From the NCBI GenBank assembly GCA_019914945.1, contig CM034109.1:4588001-4652000 (forward strand): a stretch of DNA of 64,000 nt. The letters run 5' to 3'. Positions 33,241-45,174 of this stretch are shown piece by piece. Below the pieces are notes generated by a model. It made no database searches. It had not been told where the DNA came from and worked only from the letters and a program-made list of their open reading frames with translations. Position 1 is the stretch's first letter; every line of letters starts with the position of its first letter. The stretch is from Typha latifolia. Its lineage: Eukaryota; Streptophyta; Magnoliopsida; Poales; Typhaceae. The translations under genes were made by a program, and so were the position numbers.

Positions 33241-34373
33241 GGTAAGGACCAGCAAGAGATGAGCCTCTAATGAGTCTAGGTACTACAATTGAATTGTCTA
33301 ATTTATTAGATAAATTTTTTCGACTATTTGAGGAACCAAAGGAATTGCCACCAAAGTGAACGTGAGGCCGTATCAGTATCCACATGTGCAAAAGAAAGTT
33401 ATCTCCAAGATGGTAGCCGAGATGTTGGAGCAAGGCCTTATCCAGCCAAGTCATAGCTCTTACTCATTACCCGTGCTATTGATGCAAAAGGAGGAGGATA
33501 CATGACGTATTTGTGTCGACTATCGGGCAGTAAACGCTTTCACCGTCAAGGATCAGTATCCCATTCCGGTCATAGATGAGCTATTGGACGAGCTTACAGA
33601 GGCGACCATATTCAACAAGCTTGACTTGAGAGCTGGATATCATCAAATTAGAGTTCACCCGGCGGATGTGCACAAGACTGCATTTCGGACTCCAAACGGG
33701 CACTATGAGTTCCAGGTGATGCCCTTTGGTCTTACCAATGCTCCAGCTACATTTCAAGGCCTCATTAATGATATTTTTTGTCCTCTACTGCGAAGGTATG
33801 TCTTGGTATTCTTTGATGATATTTTAGTGTACAACAGGATTGAAACGGAGCATTGGCGGCATTAGGAGAATATGCTGAATTTGATGAAGCAAAACCAGCT
33901 GAAGATTAAGAAGTCCAAGTGCCTAATGGGAGTACCACAAGTGGAGTATTTCGGCCACATCATCACAGCGGAAGGAGTGGTGGCTGATCCGTACACCCAC
34001 CATAGGATTGCGAGAATTCTAAGGGCTAATCGGGTATAATCATCGCTTCATTGTCGGCTATGGCAAGATTGCTGCTCCTCACACTTTTTTATTGAAAAAG
34101 GACTCTTTTAGATGGACGGATGAAGCCACTACAGCCTTTGAAAAATTAAAAACAACAATGACAACGACACTCGTTCTAGCTCTACCGGACTTCACCAAAG
34201 AGTTTCTCTTGGAATATGATGCATCAGGAGTTGGCATAGGAGCTGTATTAATATAAGGAGGATGTTCCATAGCCTTTCTTAGCAAGACTTTATCACAAAA
34301 ATCTCAGCAATTATCAACCTACGAGAGAGAGATGTTGGCAATTCTGTATGTGGTGACAAAGTGGAGGCCTTAT
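33241..34373 (+). pseudogene. RT and start of RNase H of element B, cut by the C/D array
   Basis: After a broken start, frame 33584-33865 reads [40 protein letters not shown] and an intact [10 protein letters not shown]. RNase H begins with [14 protein letters not shown] (33 codons before the break) and ends at KWRPY where the T1 LTR of element C is inserted. Stops at 33865 and 34255 disable it. Confidence 0.85.
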
Positions 34374-35101
34374 TGATACACTTAGTTAAGATCTTTTCTT
34401 ATTGCATTAGTTGTTTATTTTCATAAAAATAAAATTTCTATAAGTCGCATTTGAACGCAGGAGGGGTCGCGTTCGAACGCACTTGCGAACGCCTACATCA
34501 GGTTCGCAAATACAGAGAATGTGTAATGTGCATTTGAACGCGGTCGGGCGAGTTCGAACTCCCGCGTTCGAATGCCTGCATTGCGTTCGCACATATAGAG
34601 AACGTCTTTTGTGTGTTCGAACATGATCGACGGAAATCTTCTAGAATTAGGGTTACTTATTATTTTAGGACTTATTGGCTAGCCTCTATAAATATGTGGA
34701 TGGCAGCCAAATTCATTATGCTATTGGATTATTGATTTCTTGCCTCCTATCTTCTCTTTAGACTCTCTCCCTCCTCCCTCTTCACCATCCTTCCACCTCT
34801 TCTGTTGGCAAGGTTTCTCATAACTTCTAATCTCCCTCGACTGTCGAGCCATCCCTCTAGTTTAGGATCTCGACCATCTACCTTTATCTCCATACCCATC
34901 CATAACCGTAACATCCACTCCACCCGTCACCACCACCATCACCCACGTTATTTTGTGTTTTCATCCCAATTGTAGTTCAAATCTACGAAGGGCGTAAATA
35001 TGAAAGTTGTAGATTAGGAAGTTACGCGGACTGCTTTCTTCAATAAATTTAGATTTTTAGGAATTATTCCGTAGCCGACCTTTTGGTACAAGGACCCATC
35101 A
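34374..35101 (+). mobile_element. 5' LTR of element C
   Basis: TGATACACTTAGTTAAG to GGACCCATCA; palindromes at 34445-34625; PBS-like TGGTACAAGGACC at its end and the true PBS TGGTATCAAAGC at 35105-35116, 21 bp apart. The U5 is shorter than in other copies: a segment between GATTAGGAAGTTAC and GCGGACTGC is missing. Confidence 0.85.
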
Positions 35102-35140
35102 ATTTGGTATCAAAGCCAAGCGAACCTCAGACCTCTATTA

Positions 35141-35634
35141 ATGGTGGAAACAAGGAAGATGACATCAACAAGGAGACCTATAGAGAGCACACCGACAAAG
35201 GAAGACTCAATCCACGATGACCCTAATCGTGAGGCCGATATCTTTGGAGCGACCATGGCAAAACCGAGTCAACCAATATCCATGGGTGTGAATATAGGCT
35301 TGACGGATGAGCTTAGGGGTATGTTCTAAACATTGCTGCATAGAGTTGACGTAATTTAAAAGGATCACAATGATATCATGGAATATTTCATGAACCGATT
35401 GGGTTTGTCATCTCCTCGACGATGATCGGAGCTTCAAGAAGGACCAGCGGTGGGACCTCATCGAACCGATACCCCATAGGTCCAGGTGTGTCATGTGAGT
35501 GTCAATGATCTCCTCCTACCTATGCCTACACATCATCCTCCACCTACGTTACAAAACCCAAGACCGACGGTGTTGGAACCGGAGAGGCGTGCGGCACCGG
35601 TGCGCTTCGTTGATGAGGAGGATTAGCACTTTAG
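35141..35634 (+). pseudogene. 5' part of gag of element C, then a large internal deletion
   Basis: Starts MVETRKMTSTRRPIE and matches the start of the other gags. At about 35635 the sequence jumps from the gag segment after FVDEE to the RT segment EEPQELPLRRMADQH. Compared with A, the capsid, knuckle and protease (roughly 1.7 kb) are deleted. Confidence 0.85.
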
Positions 35635-36960
35635 GATGAGGAGCCACAGGAGTTGCCACTTAGGCGAATGGCGGACCAGCACATAGAGATTGTACCCGGG
35701 GCTGCACCAGTGAACATGAGGCCATATCAGTATCCACTTGTGCAAAAAGAAGTATCTCCAAAATGGTAGCCAAGATGTTGGAGCAAGGCCTCATACAACC
35801 AAGTCATAGCTCATACTTATCCCTGTGCTATTGGTGCGAAAAATGGACAGGACATAAAGTTTTTGTGTCGATTATCGGGCACTAAATGCTATTACCATCA
35901 AGGATCGGTATCCTATTCTGGTTATAGAAGACTACTAGACGAGCTTGCAGGGGTGACTATATTCAGCAAGCTTGACTTGTGGGCCTTACGAGTTCCGGGT
36001 GATGCCTTTTGGCCTCACCAATGCTTCGGCTACCTATCAAGGCCTCATGAATGATATATTACGGCCTCTATTATGAAGGTATGTCTTGGTATTTTTTGAC
36101 GACATTTTGGTGTATAACAAGACTGCATTGGAGCATTGGCGGCATTTGGAGGGCGTGCTAAATTTGTTGAAGCAAAATCAATTGAAGATCAAGAAGTCCA
36201 AGTGCCTATGGGGAGTACCAAAAGTGGAATATTTAGGCCACATCATTTCAGCGGACGGTGTAGCGACGGATCCTCAAAAGGTTGCATGCATGACCGCTTG
36301 GCCTATTCCTACTACTACCACCAGATTGAGAGGATTTTTGGGGCTGACCGGATATTATCGACGCTTCATCACCAGATATGGCAAGATCACTGCTCCTCTC
36401 ACTTCTTTGTTAAAGAATGACTCTTTTAAATAGACGGATGAAACCACTATAGCCTTTGAAAAACTAAAAACAGCAATAACGACGGCACCCATTCTAGCAC
36501 TACTGGACTGCACCAAAGAGTTCATTGTGGAATGTGATGAATTAGGTGTTGGCATAGAAGCTATACTAAAGCAAGGAGGACATCCCATAGCGTTTCTTAG
36601 TAAGACTTTATCACAAAAATCTCAATAATTATCGACTTATGAGAAAGAGATGTTGACAATTCTCCATGCGGTGACAAAGTGGTGGCCTTATTTGATCGGT
36701 AGACGATCATTATTCAAACCGATCAAAGGAGCCTTTCATACTTTATCGGATAGTGTATGCACACTCTGACACAACAGAGATGTGTTACAAAATTGTTGGA
36801 ATATGATTATGAAATCCAATACAAGAAGGGAACAAAAAATTGAGTGGCGCATGCACTATCGCGCCAACCTGATACCGCCGAGCTTGTAGCGTATTCTTCT
36901 CCTACCTTTCCCTTCCTTGACGAGCTGAGGTATGCATGTACATCTGACCTAGATATTTTG
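35635..36960 (+). pseudogene. RT and RNase H of element C
   Basis: RT pieces begin after the gag deletion; a second deletion removes about 100 bases between FSKLDL and YEFRVMPFG (35978-35990). [12 protein letters not shown] is intact at 36086-36120, followed by an open frame through [20 protein letters not shown] to a stop at 36433. RNase H is degraded (ECDELGVGIEA, with DAS changed). Confidence 0.83.
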
Positions 36961-38950
36961 AGATTGTTGTAGGAGGTGATGGATCATCCAGAGCGCCATC
37001 TAGAGTTAGAAAATTGAGGCGGTTTGCTACTGGACCGCGGATGTATTCGAGTGCCCATAAATGATGGATTGCAGCAGAAATTATTGCGGCACTTCCACCA
37101 AACTCCAGAGGCTAGTCATGAGGGTGTCTTGAGGACTTATTGGAGGATATCTTTCAGTTACAAATGGCTAGGATTAAGGCAAGATGTGAGGAGTTTTGTC
37201 CGTGCTTGCGAAGTCTGTCAAAGGGCTAAGGCAGCCACATTGAAATCGACCGAATTACTATAGCCTTTACCTATACTAGACCGTGTTTAGGAGGACATTT
37301 CTATTGATTTCATAGAGGGTCTTCCACTGGTACGTGGTTATTCCGTTATCTTTGTAGTGGTTGACTGATAAGCTCTGCTACCTATCTTTGTGGTGGCTGT
37401 GATTAAGGAAAGTAGACGAAGGGAACGAAGTGGTCGAGATCCCAAAGAAGAGGGGTGGTTCGACAGTCGAAGGAGATTAGAAGTTAGAAGAAACCTTGCC
37501 AACTGTAGAGATGGAAGGATGGTGAAGAGGGAGGAGGGAGAAGTCTAGAGAGAAAATAGGAGGTAAAAAATCAATAATCCAATAGCATAATAAAGCTGGC
37601 TACCATCCACATATTTATAGAGGCTAGCCAACAAGTCCTAAAATAATATGAAACCCTAATTCTAGAGGATTCCTGTCGATCGCGTTCGAACACTCCCGAT
37701 CACATTCGAACGCATCCAAAAAGCTTCATCTCTATTTGTGCGAATGCGATGCAGGCGTTCGAACGCGAGTGTTCGAACTCGCCCGACCGCATTCGAACGC
37801 ACAATATGCGTTCTCTATATTTGTGAACCTAATGCAAGTGTTCACAAGGGCATTCGAACGCGACCCCTCTTGGCGTTCGAATGCGACCTATAAGAATTTT
37901 ATTTTAATAAAAATAAACACTTAATGCAATAAGAAAAGATCCTAACTAAGTGTATCATTGACAGATTGAGCAAGTATGCAAATTTTTCGGCATTGTCACA
38001 TCCATTTTCAGCAAAGTCGGTGGCTGAAATTTTTGTTAGAGATGTTGCTCTGCTACATGGTATGCCACGCATGATTGTTTCAGATCGTGATCGTGTATTT
38101 ATGAGCGACTTTTGGACGGAGTTTTTTAGATTGTAGGGGACTCGATTGAACTTCAGTTCGACCTACCATCCACAGACGGATGGTCAAATCGAGGTTGTCA
38201 ATCGAGGCACTGAGTAGTATTTGAGGTGCTTTGTTGGAGAGATGCCGAGACGATAGTTGGAGTTTTTATCGTGGGCGGAGTGGTCTTATAAAACCGCCTA
38301 CCATAGCAGCATTGGTAAGACTCCAATTGAAGTGGTGTATGGACGCACGGCTCTGACGTTACGCACTTATGATCTAGTGGCATCTGTTGATAGGACAGAG
38401 GTGGACTTAGCATTCATGGATAGAGATGCCACATTGAGGAGGTTACATGCTCATCTTAAACTTGCTCAAAACCGCAAGAAGCAAGTTTATGATCGTAGCC
38501 ATAGGGACCATGCGTTTGACATCGGTTGTTGGGTGATTGCGAGGGTGCAGCCATATCGACAAGTGACCTTGCATCTGATGCGTAACCAAAAGTTAGCACA
38601 TCGCTACTTTAGTCCGTTTTGGGTGTTGGAGCGTATTGGTCTGATTGCATATCATTTGGAGCTGTCGAGGGGGTAGAGAGTGCATCCTATCTTCCATGTT
38701 TCATTGCTGAGGGAGCGGATTGGAGATCACGAGGTCGTTGGATCGGTTCTACCGGAGCCATTGGAGGAGATAAAGACCGTAGAGCTAGTTCGTGTACTTG
38801 CTAGACGTCGACGATGACATAGTACCAGATTAGAGATGGAGATTCTAGTTGAGTGGCTTAGCAAGCCATTTGATGAGGCGACATGGGAGTTGGAGACTGA
38901 TATGTTGGAGCATTTCCTCGACTTTTCACCTTGAGGGCAAGGTGGGGGAA
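36961..38950 (+). pseudogene. Integrase and chromodomain of element C, split by a reverse LTR
   Basis: The zinc-binding segment is well kept (HFHQTPEASHEG and VRACEVCQRAKA). The core is interrupted at 37365, within the VVDRLSKYA-coding region, and resumes at 37963 with [20 protein letters not shown], then [13 protein letters not shown] and a mutated TDGQIEVVN. C-terminal frame 38257-38676 and a chromodomain-like VEWLSKPFDEATWELETD at about 38850 follow. Confidence 0.85.
37366..37957 (-). mobile_element. Short T1 LTR, reverse, with TTGAC target duplication and PBS-like 3' end
   Basis: 592 bp. Flanks TTGAC at 37361-37365 and 37958-37962. The U3 end at 37957 reads, on the minus strand, TGATACACTTAGTTAGG. 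The U5 end at 37366 reads GGTAGCAGAGCTTATCA: eleven bases matching the PBS at all but one position, then TTATCA. Most of U5 is deleted relative to other T1 LTRs. Because the duplication is clean, this PBS-bearing end is the real integrated terminus. Confidence 0.85.
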
Positions 38951-38961
38951 GCGTGGTGGGA

Positions 38962-39824
38962 TGATACACTTAGTTAGGACATATTCTTATTGCATTAGTT
39001 GTTTATTTTTATTAAAACAAAATTCTTGTAGGTTGCGTTTGAACATAGGAGGGGTCGCGTTCGAATGCCCTTGCGAACGCCTGCATCAGGTTCGCAAATA
39101 CAGAGAACGCATATTGTGCATTCGAATGCGGTCGAGCGAGTTCGAATGCCCGCATTCGAACGCCTGCATCGCGTTTGCATAGACAGAGATGGAGCTTTTT
39201 GTGTGCATTTGAATGCCATCGGGCGCGTTCGAACGCGATTGACGAGAATCTTCTAGAATTAGAGTTTCATATTATTTTAGGACTTGTTAGCTAGCCTCTA
39301 TAAATATGTGGATGGCAGTCAACGTATAATGCAATTGGATTATTGATTTCTTGCCTCATATCATCTCTCTCGACTCTCTCCCTCCTCCCTCTTCACCATC
39401 CTTCAACCTCTAGCGTTGGCAAGGTTTCTTCTAACTTCTAATCTCCCTCGACTGTCGAGCCACCCCTCTTCTTTGGGATCTCAACCACTTCATTTTCTTT
39501 GTCCGTATCCCTTAGTCACATCCACCATCCACCTTCACCTCTATATCTATCCATAACCCTAACATCCACTCCACCCGTTATCACCACCATCACCCACGTT
39601 ATTTTGTATTTTCATTCTTGCTACAGTTAGAATCTGCGAAGGGAATAAATACAAAATTTGTAGATCAGGAAGTTACAGATCTAACCCAATTAGTTTCGTA
39701 ATTTTCTGACTACCGAAGAATATCTGATGAATGTTTTCTCACGGTTGCACATACTGATTTCTATAATACATACAAATCTTGAAGGAATCGTTGCGTAACC
39801 TATCTTTGGTACGAGAACCTATCA
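38962..39824 (+). mobile_element. LTR shared by elements C and D
   Basis: 863 bp, TGATACACTTAGTTAGG to GAACCTATCA, preceded by the purine tract AAGGTGGGGGAAG. At the end is TGGTACGAGAACC (PBS-like) and 21 bp later TGGTATTAGAGC (39827-39838). U3 palindromes at 39055-39240. Confidence 0.87.
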
Positions 39825-39844
39825 AGTGGTATTAGAGCTTAACA

Positions 39845-40967
39845 TGCATGTGGTCAAGATTGAGGCAAGATGTGAGGAGTTTTATCCGTGCTTGCGAAGT
39901 TTGTCAAGGGGCTAAGGTAACCACATTGAAATCTGTCGGATTATTTCAGCCTTTACCTATATCAGACCGTGTTTGGTAAGGCATTTCTAGGACTTCAATG
40001 AGGGTCTTCCACTAGTACATGGTTTTTCCGTTATCTTTGTGGTGGTTGATAAATTGAGCAAGTATGCACACTTTTTGGTATTGTCACATCCGTTTTTAGC
40101 CAAGTCGGTGGCTGAAATTTTTATTAGAGATGTTGCTCGGTTACATATTTTGGATTGTGATTGTGTATTTATAAGTGACTTTTGGACGAAATTTTTTAGA
40201 TTGCAGGGGACTCGATCGAACTTCAATTCAGCCTACCATCCATAGACAGATGGCCAAATCGAGGTGATTATTTGAGACATTGAGCAGTACTTGAGGTGCT
40301 TTGTTGGAGAGATGCTGAGACAATGGTTAGAGTTAGCATGACTCCATTGGCATGACTCCATTTGAGGGGGTGTCTGGACGCACGACTCTGACATTATGTG
40401 CTTATGATCTAGTGGCATTTGCAGATCGGACGGATGTGGACCTAGCGTTGATGGATAGAGATGTCACATTGAGGAGGTTGCGTGCTCATCTTAAATTTGC
40501 TCAAAACCACATAAAGTAAGTTTATGATCACAGCCATAGAGAGAAGGAGTTCGACATTGGCAGTTGGGTGTTTGTGAGGGTGCAACCGTATCGACAGGTG
40601 ACCTTACGCCCGATGCGAAACTAAAAGTTAGCACATCGCTACTTTGGTCCATTTCCAGTGTTAGAGTGTATTGGTTTGGTTGCATATCGTTTGGAGCTGC
40701 TGGAGGGGTCGAGAGTGCATCTTGTCTTTCATTTTTCATTACTGAGAGAGCGGATTAGAGATCATGTGGTCGTTGGATCAATTTTACTAGAGCCATTAGA
40801 GGAGATAGAGATCGTAGAGCTAGTTCATGTACTTGCTAGGCGCCGACGATGACATGGTACTAGATTGGAGATGGAGATTTGAGTTGAGTGGCTTGGCAAG
40901 CCATCTGATGAGGCGACATGGGTGTTGGAGACTGATCTTTTGGAACGTTTCCCTAACTTTTCACTTT
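39845..40967 (+). pseudogene. Integrase and chromodomain remnant of element D
   Basis: Only seven bases after the PBS the sequence becomes integrase (HVVKIEARCEEF-like in broken frame, then a VRACEVCQ equivalent), so gag, protease, RT and RNase H are all deleted. The core reads VVDKLSKYAHFLVLSHPF and shows a small deletion where VSDRD should be. A chromodomain-like WLGKPSDEATWVLETD lies at about 40885-40940. Confidence 0.8.
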
Positions 40968-41114
40968 GTTTTCTTCTTCTATATCCCTTAATTACATCCA
41001 CCATCCACTTTCATTTCCACACTCATCCATAACCCTAACATCCACTCCACCCATCACCACCACAATCACCCATGTTATTCCGTATTTTCGTCCCAGTTGT
41101 AGTTCGAATTTGTG
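40968..41114 (+). mobile_element. U5 fragment of a T1 LTR
   Basis: CATCCACCATCCACTTTC...CACTCCACCCATCACCACCAC...CCCAGTTGTAGTTCGAATTTG matches the U5 of other T1 LTRs. It joins the element D chromodomain directly on the left and element B RNase H on the right, both by deletion. Confidence 0.8.
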
Positions 41115-42753
41115 AACCAATCAAAGGAGCCTTTCATACTTTATGGGACAGCGTATACACAATTAGGCACAACAAAGATGGGTCACAAAATTATTGGGGT
41201 ATGATTATGAAATCCAAGACAAGAAGGGAACGGAAAATAGAATGGCAGATGTACTATCGCGCCAACCCGATACCGTCGAGCTTGCAGCATATTCTTCTCC
41301 TACTTTTTCTTTTCTGGATGAGCTGAGGTATGCATGTACATACGGCCCAAATGTTTTGAGATTATTGCAGGAGGTGTTGGATGATCTAGAGCACCATCTA
41401 GAGTTGGAGAATCGAGGCAGTTTGCTGCTGGACCGCGGATGCATTCGGGTGCCTATAAATGTTGGATTGCGGTAGAAATTATTGGAGCACTTCCACCAAA
41501 CTCTAGAGGCTAGTCATGAGGATGTCTTGAGGACTTATAGGAGGATATCACAGAGCTATACATGGTCAGAACTGAGGCGAGATGTGAGGAGTTTTGTTCG
41601 TACTTGCGAAGTCTGTCAAATGGCTAACACAACCACATTGAAACTGGCCGGATTATTATAGCCTCTACTGATACTGGATCGTGTTTGGGAAGACATTTCT
41701 ATGGATTTCATAGAAAGTCTTCCACTGGTATATGGTTATTCTGTTATTTTTGTTGTGGTTGACAGATTGAACAAGTATGCACACATTTCTACTTTATCGC
41801 ATCTCTTTTCGACCAAGTAAGTGTCTAAACTTTTTGTTAGAGATGTTGCTAGGTTGCATGGCATGCCATGCATGATTGTCTTCGATCATGATCATGTATT
41901 TGTGAGCGACTTTTGGATGGAGTTTTTCAGATTGTTGGGGACTCGATTGAACTTTAGTTCAGCCTACCATCCATAGACGGATGGCCAAACTGAGGTGGTC
42001 AATCGAGGCATTGAGCAGTACTTGCGATGCTTTGTTGGAGAGATGCTGAGATGATGGTTGGAGTTCTTACTATGGGCGGAATGGTCTTACAACATCGCAC
42101 ACCATAGCAGCATTAGCATGACTCCATTCGAGGTGGTGTATGAGCACATGGCTCCGACAATACGCGCTTATGACCTAGTGGCATTAGCAGATCGAATGGA
42201 TGTGGACTTAGCTTTGATAGATACAGATGCCAGATTGAGGAGGTTGCATGCCCATCTTAAACTTACTCAAAACTGCAAGTTTATGATCGCAGCCATCAGG
42301 AGTAGAACTGTATCGACAGGTTGGGTGTTCGTGAGGGTGCAACTATATCGACAGGTGACCTTGCATCCGATGTGAAACCAGAAGTTAGCACATTGCTACT
42401 TTGGTCCGTTTCGAGTGTTAGAGCATATTCATCTAGTTGCGTATCATTTGGAGCTACCGGAGGGGTCGAGAGTGCATTCTGTCTTCCACGTTTCATTACT
42501 GAGGGAGTAGATTAGAGATCATGAGGTAGTTGGACCAGTTCTACCAGAGCCATTGGAGGAGATAGAGATTGTAGATCCACTTCGTGTACTTGTTAGGCGC
42601 CGTCGACGTCATGGCACCAAATTAGAGATGGAGGTTCTAGTTGAGTGGCTTGGCAAGCCATCCAATGAGGCGACATGGGTGTTGGAGATGGACATCTTGG
42701 AGTGTTTCCCCTACTTTACACCTTCAAGACAAGGTGAGGGAAGCGTGGTGGGC
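41115..42753 (+). pseudogene. RNase H end, integrase and chromodomain of element B
   Basis: Frame 41194-41475 covers GYDYEIQDKKGTENRMADVL and FLDELRYACTYGPNVLRLL. The integrase zinc region and core follow in broken frames ([19 protein letters not shown]). A clear chromodomain lies at 42553-42753: RRRRHGTKLEMEVLVEWLGK and EATWVLEMDILE. The polypurine tract at 42730-42753 ends at the 3' LTR. Confidence 0.85.
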
Positions 42754-43302
42754 TGATACACCTTATTAGAGTCTTTTCTTATAGCATTAGTTATTTATTT
42801 TCAGTTAAATAAATTTTCTTTTGGTCACGTTCGACGTTCGAACGTGGTCGAGCGCTTTCGAACCCCACATTGAAATGCCTGCATCAAGTTCGGAAAAATA
42901 GAGAATGTATTTTATGCGTTCGAACGCGATCGGCAGGAGTCCACTAGAATTAGGGTTAGTAATTGTTATTTTAGCTTGTTGGCTAGCCTCTATTAAGGTG
43001 TGGATGGCAACCAAAATTATTATGCTATTAGAATATTGGTTTCTTGCCTCCTCTATCCTCTCTCTAGTCTCTCTACCCTAATCTCCCTCATCCCTTATCC
43101 CTCTTCACCAATCTACCACCTCTACCATTGGCAAGGTCTCTCCTAATTTCTAATGTCCCTCGTTTGTCGAGTCCTCACTCTTCCTTGGAAGCTCAACCAC
43201 TTCTTTCCCTTCATCTTTGTCCCTTAAACAACATTACCCATCCACCCTCATCTCCATTATCATCCATAATCGTAACATCCACTCCATCCGTCACCACCAC
43301 CA
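42754..43302 (+). mobile_element. 3' LTR of element B, truncated
   Basis: Starts TGATACACCTTATTAGAG, matching the 5' LTR of B. It stops within CACCACCATTATTCG, where the T5 LTR begins; the last ~200 bases of U5 are missing. Confidence 0.8.
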
Positions 43303-44085
43303 TTATTCGGACCACACTAAGTCATCTCGAGTATGGATACAACTTATGGGGATCTATTCTTATTTTGTTCTAGTTGTTTCCTTCAGAAAAATAAGAATTA
43401 TGTATGTCACGTTCAAACGCGAGGGTGTCGCGTTCAAACGCCCCGTTCGAACGCCTGCATACCTTCGCATAAGCAGAGAACACAAAATCCGCGTTCGAAC
43501 ACGCTCAACCCCTTTCGAATGCGATCGGTGAGAATTCATTATTTCTAGGGTTATTATTTGTCATGTTTTGCTTGTTTGGTTAGCCTCTTAAGGTGTGGAT
43601 GGCAACCAAAAATATTATGATAAATGAATATTGAGTTCTATCCCCTTTTCTTCCTCTCTACCCTAATCTTCCTTCTCCTTCATTCAAGCCATAGCCGTGC
43701 GCCATCTCGACGTCGATGATGCTCTAACCTCCCTCATCTGTCGAGTCCTCCCTCCTCCTTGGGATCTCAACCCCTTCTTCCCTCTCATCCTTATACCCTA
43801 AACACCACAATCCATTCACCCTATCGCCATTATCATTCCCTCACCTCATCACCACCACCACCGGTCACTTCCACTATCACCTCTACTTTTACATATTTTT
43901 GTCCTAGTTGTAGTCAGAATCTGTGAGTAGCATAAATACTAAAAATGTAGATCAAGAAGTTACGAATCGATTACTCTTAGTTTTATAATTTTCTAACTAA
44001 GTTATAATATCTTGTGAATAGTTTTCCCCAACTGCATGGGCTGCTTTCCTGCATTCGATCCAGATTTGGAAGCGAATGTTTGGAC
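43303..44085 (+). mobile_element. T5 LTR
   Basis: Same family as 53042-53796: CCACACTAAGTC start region, a GTTCAAACGCGAGG palindrome region (43410-43525), a CTCTTAAGGTGTGGATGGC region and an end near TTTGGACCATAACA. A degraded PBS-like TTGATGCTAATTAG follows. Start and end are approximate. Confidence 0.65.
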
Positions 44086-45174
44086 CATAACATTGATGCT
44101 AATTAGGAGAACGAAAATAACAAACTTTAGCTAATGCATATGAATATTCTATGAAAATTCCTACTCTCCTCAAAATTTAGTGGTTCAGGCATTCGGTCGA
44201 TGCCTATACTCACTCCTCAAAAATATTTTCTTAAGAATTCACTATACATTCAAACCATACATCACTATCTTCTAAAGATGCTAGCAATCTTTAGACAAAT
44301 ATTTATTCTCAAAATCTCCTCTCAAAGCAATGTTATTTTGAGTCAAAAAAAATCTAAGAACATCAAATGAGATATACGGTTTCTAGTTTGATTAGGTTGA
44401 GAGATATGGAAAGGAAAATCCCAAATTAAAGTGAAAAATTTAAAGAACAAAACTGATTATGTTTAGGAATATCAAATCCTACAGGCTCTAGAAAAACTAT
44501 TTTAGAAGCTCTTTGTCTTCTTTGAGTTGCTAGTCATTCCTTCATTGGTTTTCAAGCTCTGTCTTTCCTATTAAGTTTCAAGCTCGTCTTTTTAAATTTG
44601 CAGCTCTCCTTAAACTAGATGTTTTAGGCGGCTTGAATATGCATGTTGATGTGATCACCATCCTGCTCTTGACCTATTTAATTGTATAAAATATCTCACA
44701 AGATTTATAAGTAGCAAATAAGTTAGAACCTAGATCTATCAACTCCTCTTGGTTAGGATTCATAGATGAACAAACACACAATAAACCAAATCAAGCAAAT
44801 ATATTCTACCCCACAATGATCATACATTTTTTAGTCACAAGTCAATATGATTAATCCCGACGGTGACCTGCTTTCATATTAATTAAAATTTTTGAGAGAG
44901 ATAAAATTTCTAGACTGACTAGATCGTAAAAGGTAGAAATCAAATCTAAATTAGTTTAGAAAAATTGTATCCTACTAGATTTACGAAAGCATATTAAGAA
45001 TCATATTCAAAAAATTAAAAATAATAGGAAAAGGAAATTCAAGTACTATTCTAACTATGAAAATTAAACTCGAGTCAGCGAGACAAAATTCGAGAGAGAG
45101 TAGAAATTAAAATGCAGAGTAAGAGTTTAAAAGAAAACAACACAAGTTTTTTAACATGAAAAATCTCTCACATA
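44086..45174. other. Non-coding retroelement debris; no gene seen
   Basis: AT-rich sequence between the T5 LTR and the T2 integrase piece. It could be the untranslated leader of the T5 element or an unrelated insertion; no domain, LTR or tandem structure was recognised. Confidence 0.4.

Larger units (their letters stand above)
34374..41114 (+). mobile_element. T1 array C-D nested in element B: LTR, internal, LTR, internal remnant, LTR fragment
   Basis: LTR 34374-35101, internal region of C, LTR 38962-39824, then a second PBS (39827) directly joined to integrase sequence, then a U5 fragment (about 40968-41114) that stops at the element B RNase H. Two internal regions sharing a middle LTR is the expected product of unequal LTR recombination. 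The terminal LTR has lost both its ends, so the right target duplication is gone. Confidence 0.75.
26999..43302 (+). mobile_element. Element B: T1 chromovirus containing two large nested insertions
   Basis: The 5' LTR (TGATACACCTTGTTAGAG) and the 3' LTR at 42754 (TGATACACCTTATTAGAG) share a start that differs from the other T1 copies, linking the two halves. Internal sequence runs 27773-27783, 31205-34373 and about 41115-42753, interrupted by the T2 unit 27784-31199 and the C/D array 34374-41114. About 30 bases of RNase H were lost at the second insertion. The 3' LTR is cut by a T5 LTR. Confidence 0.8.
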
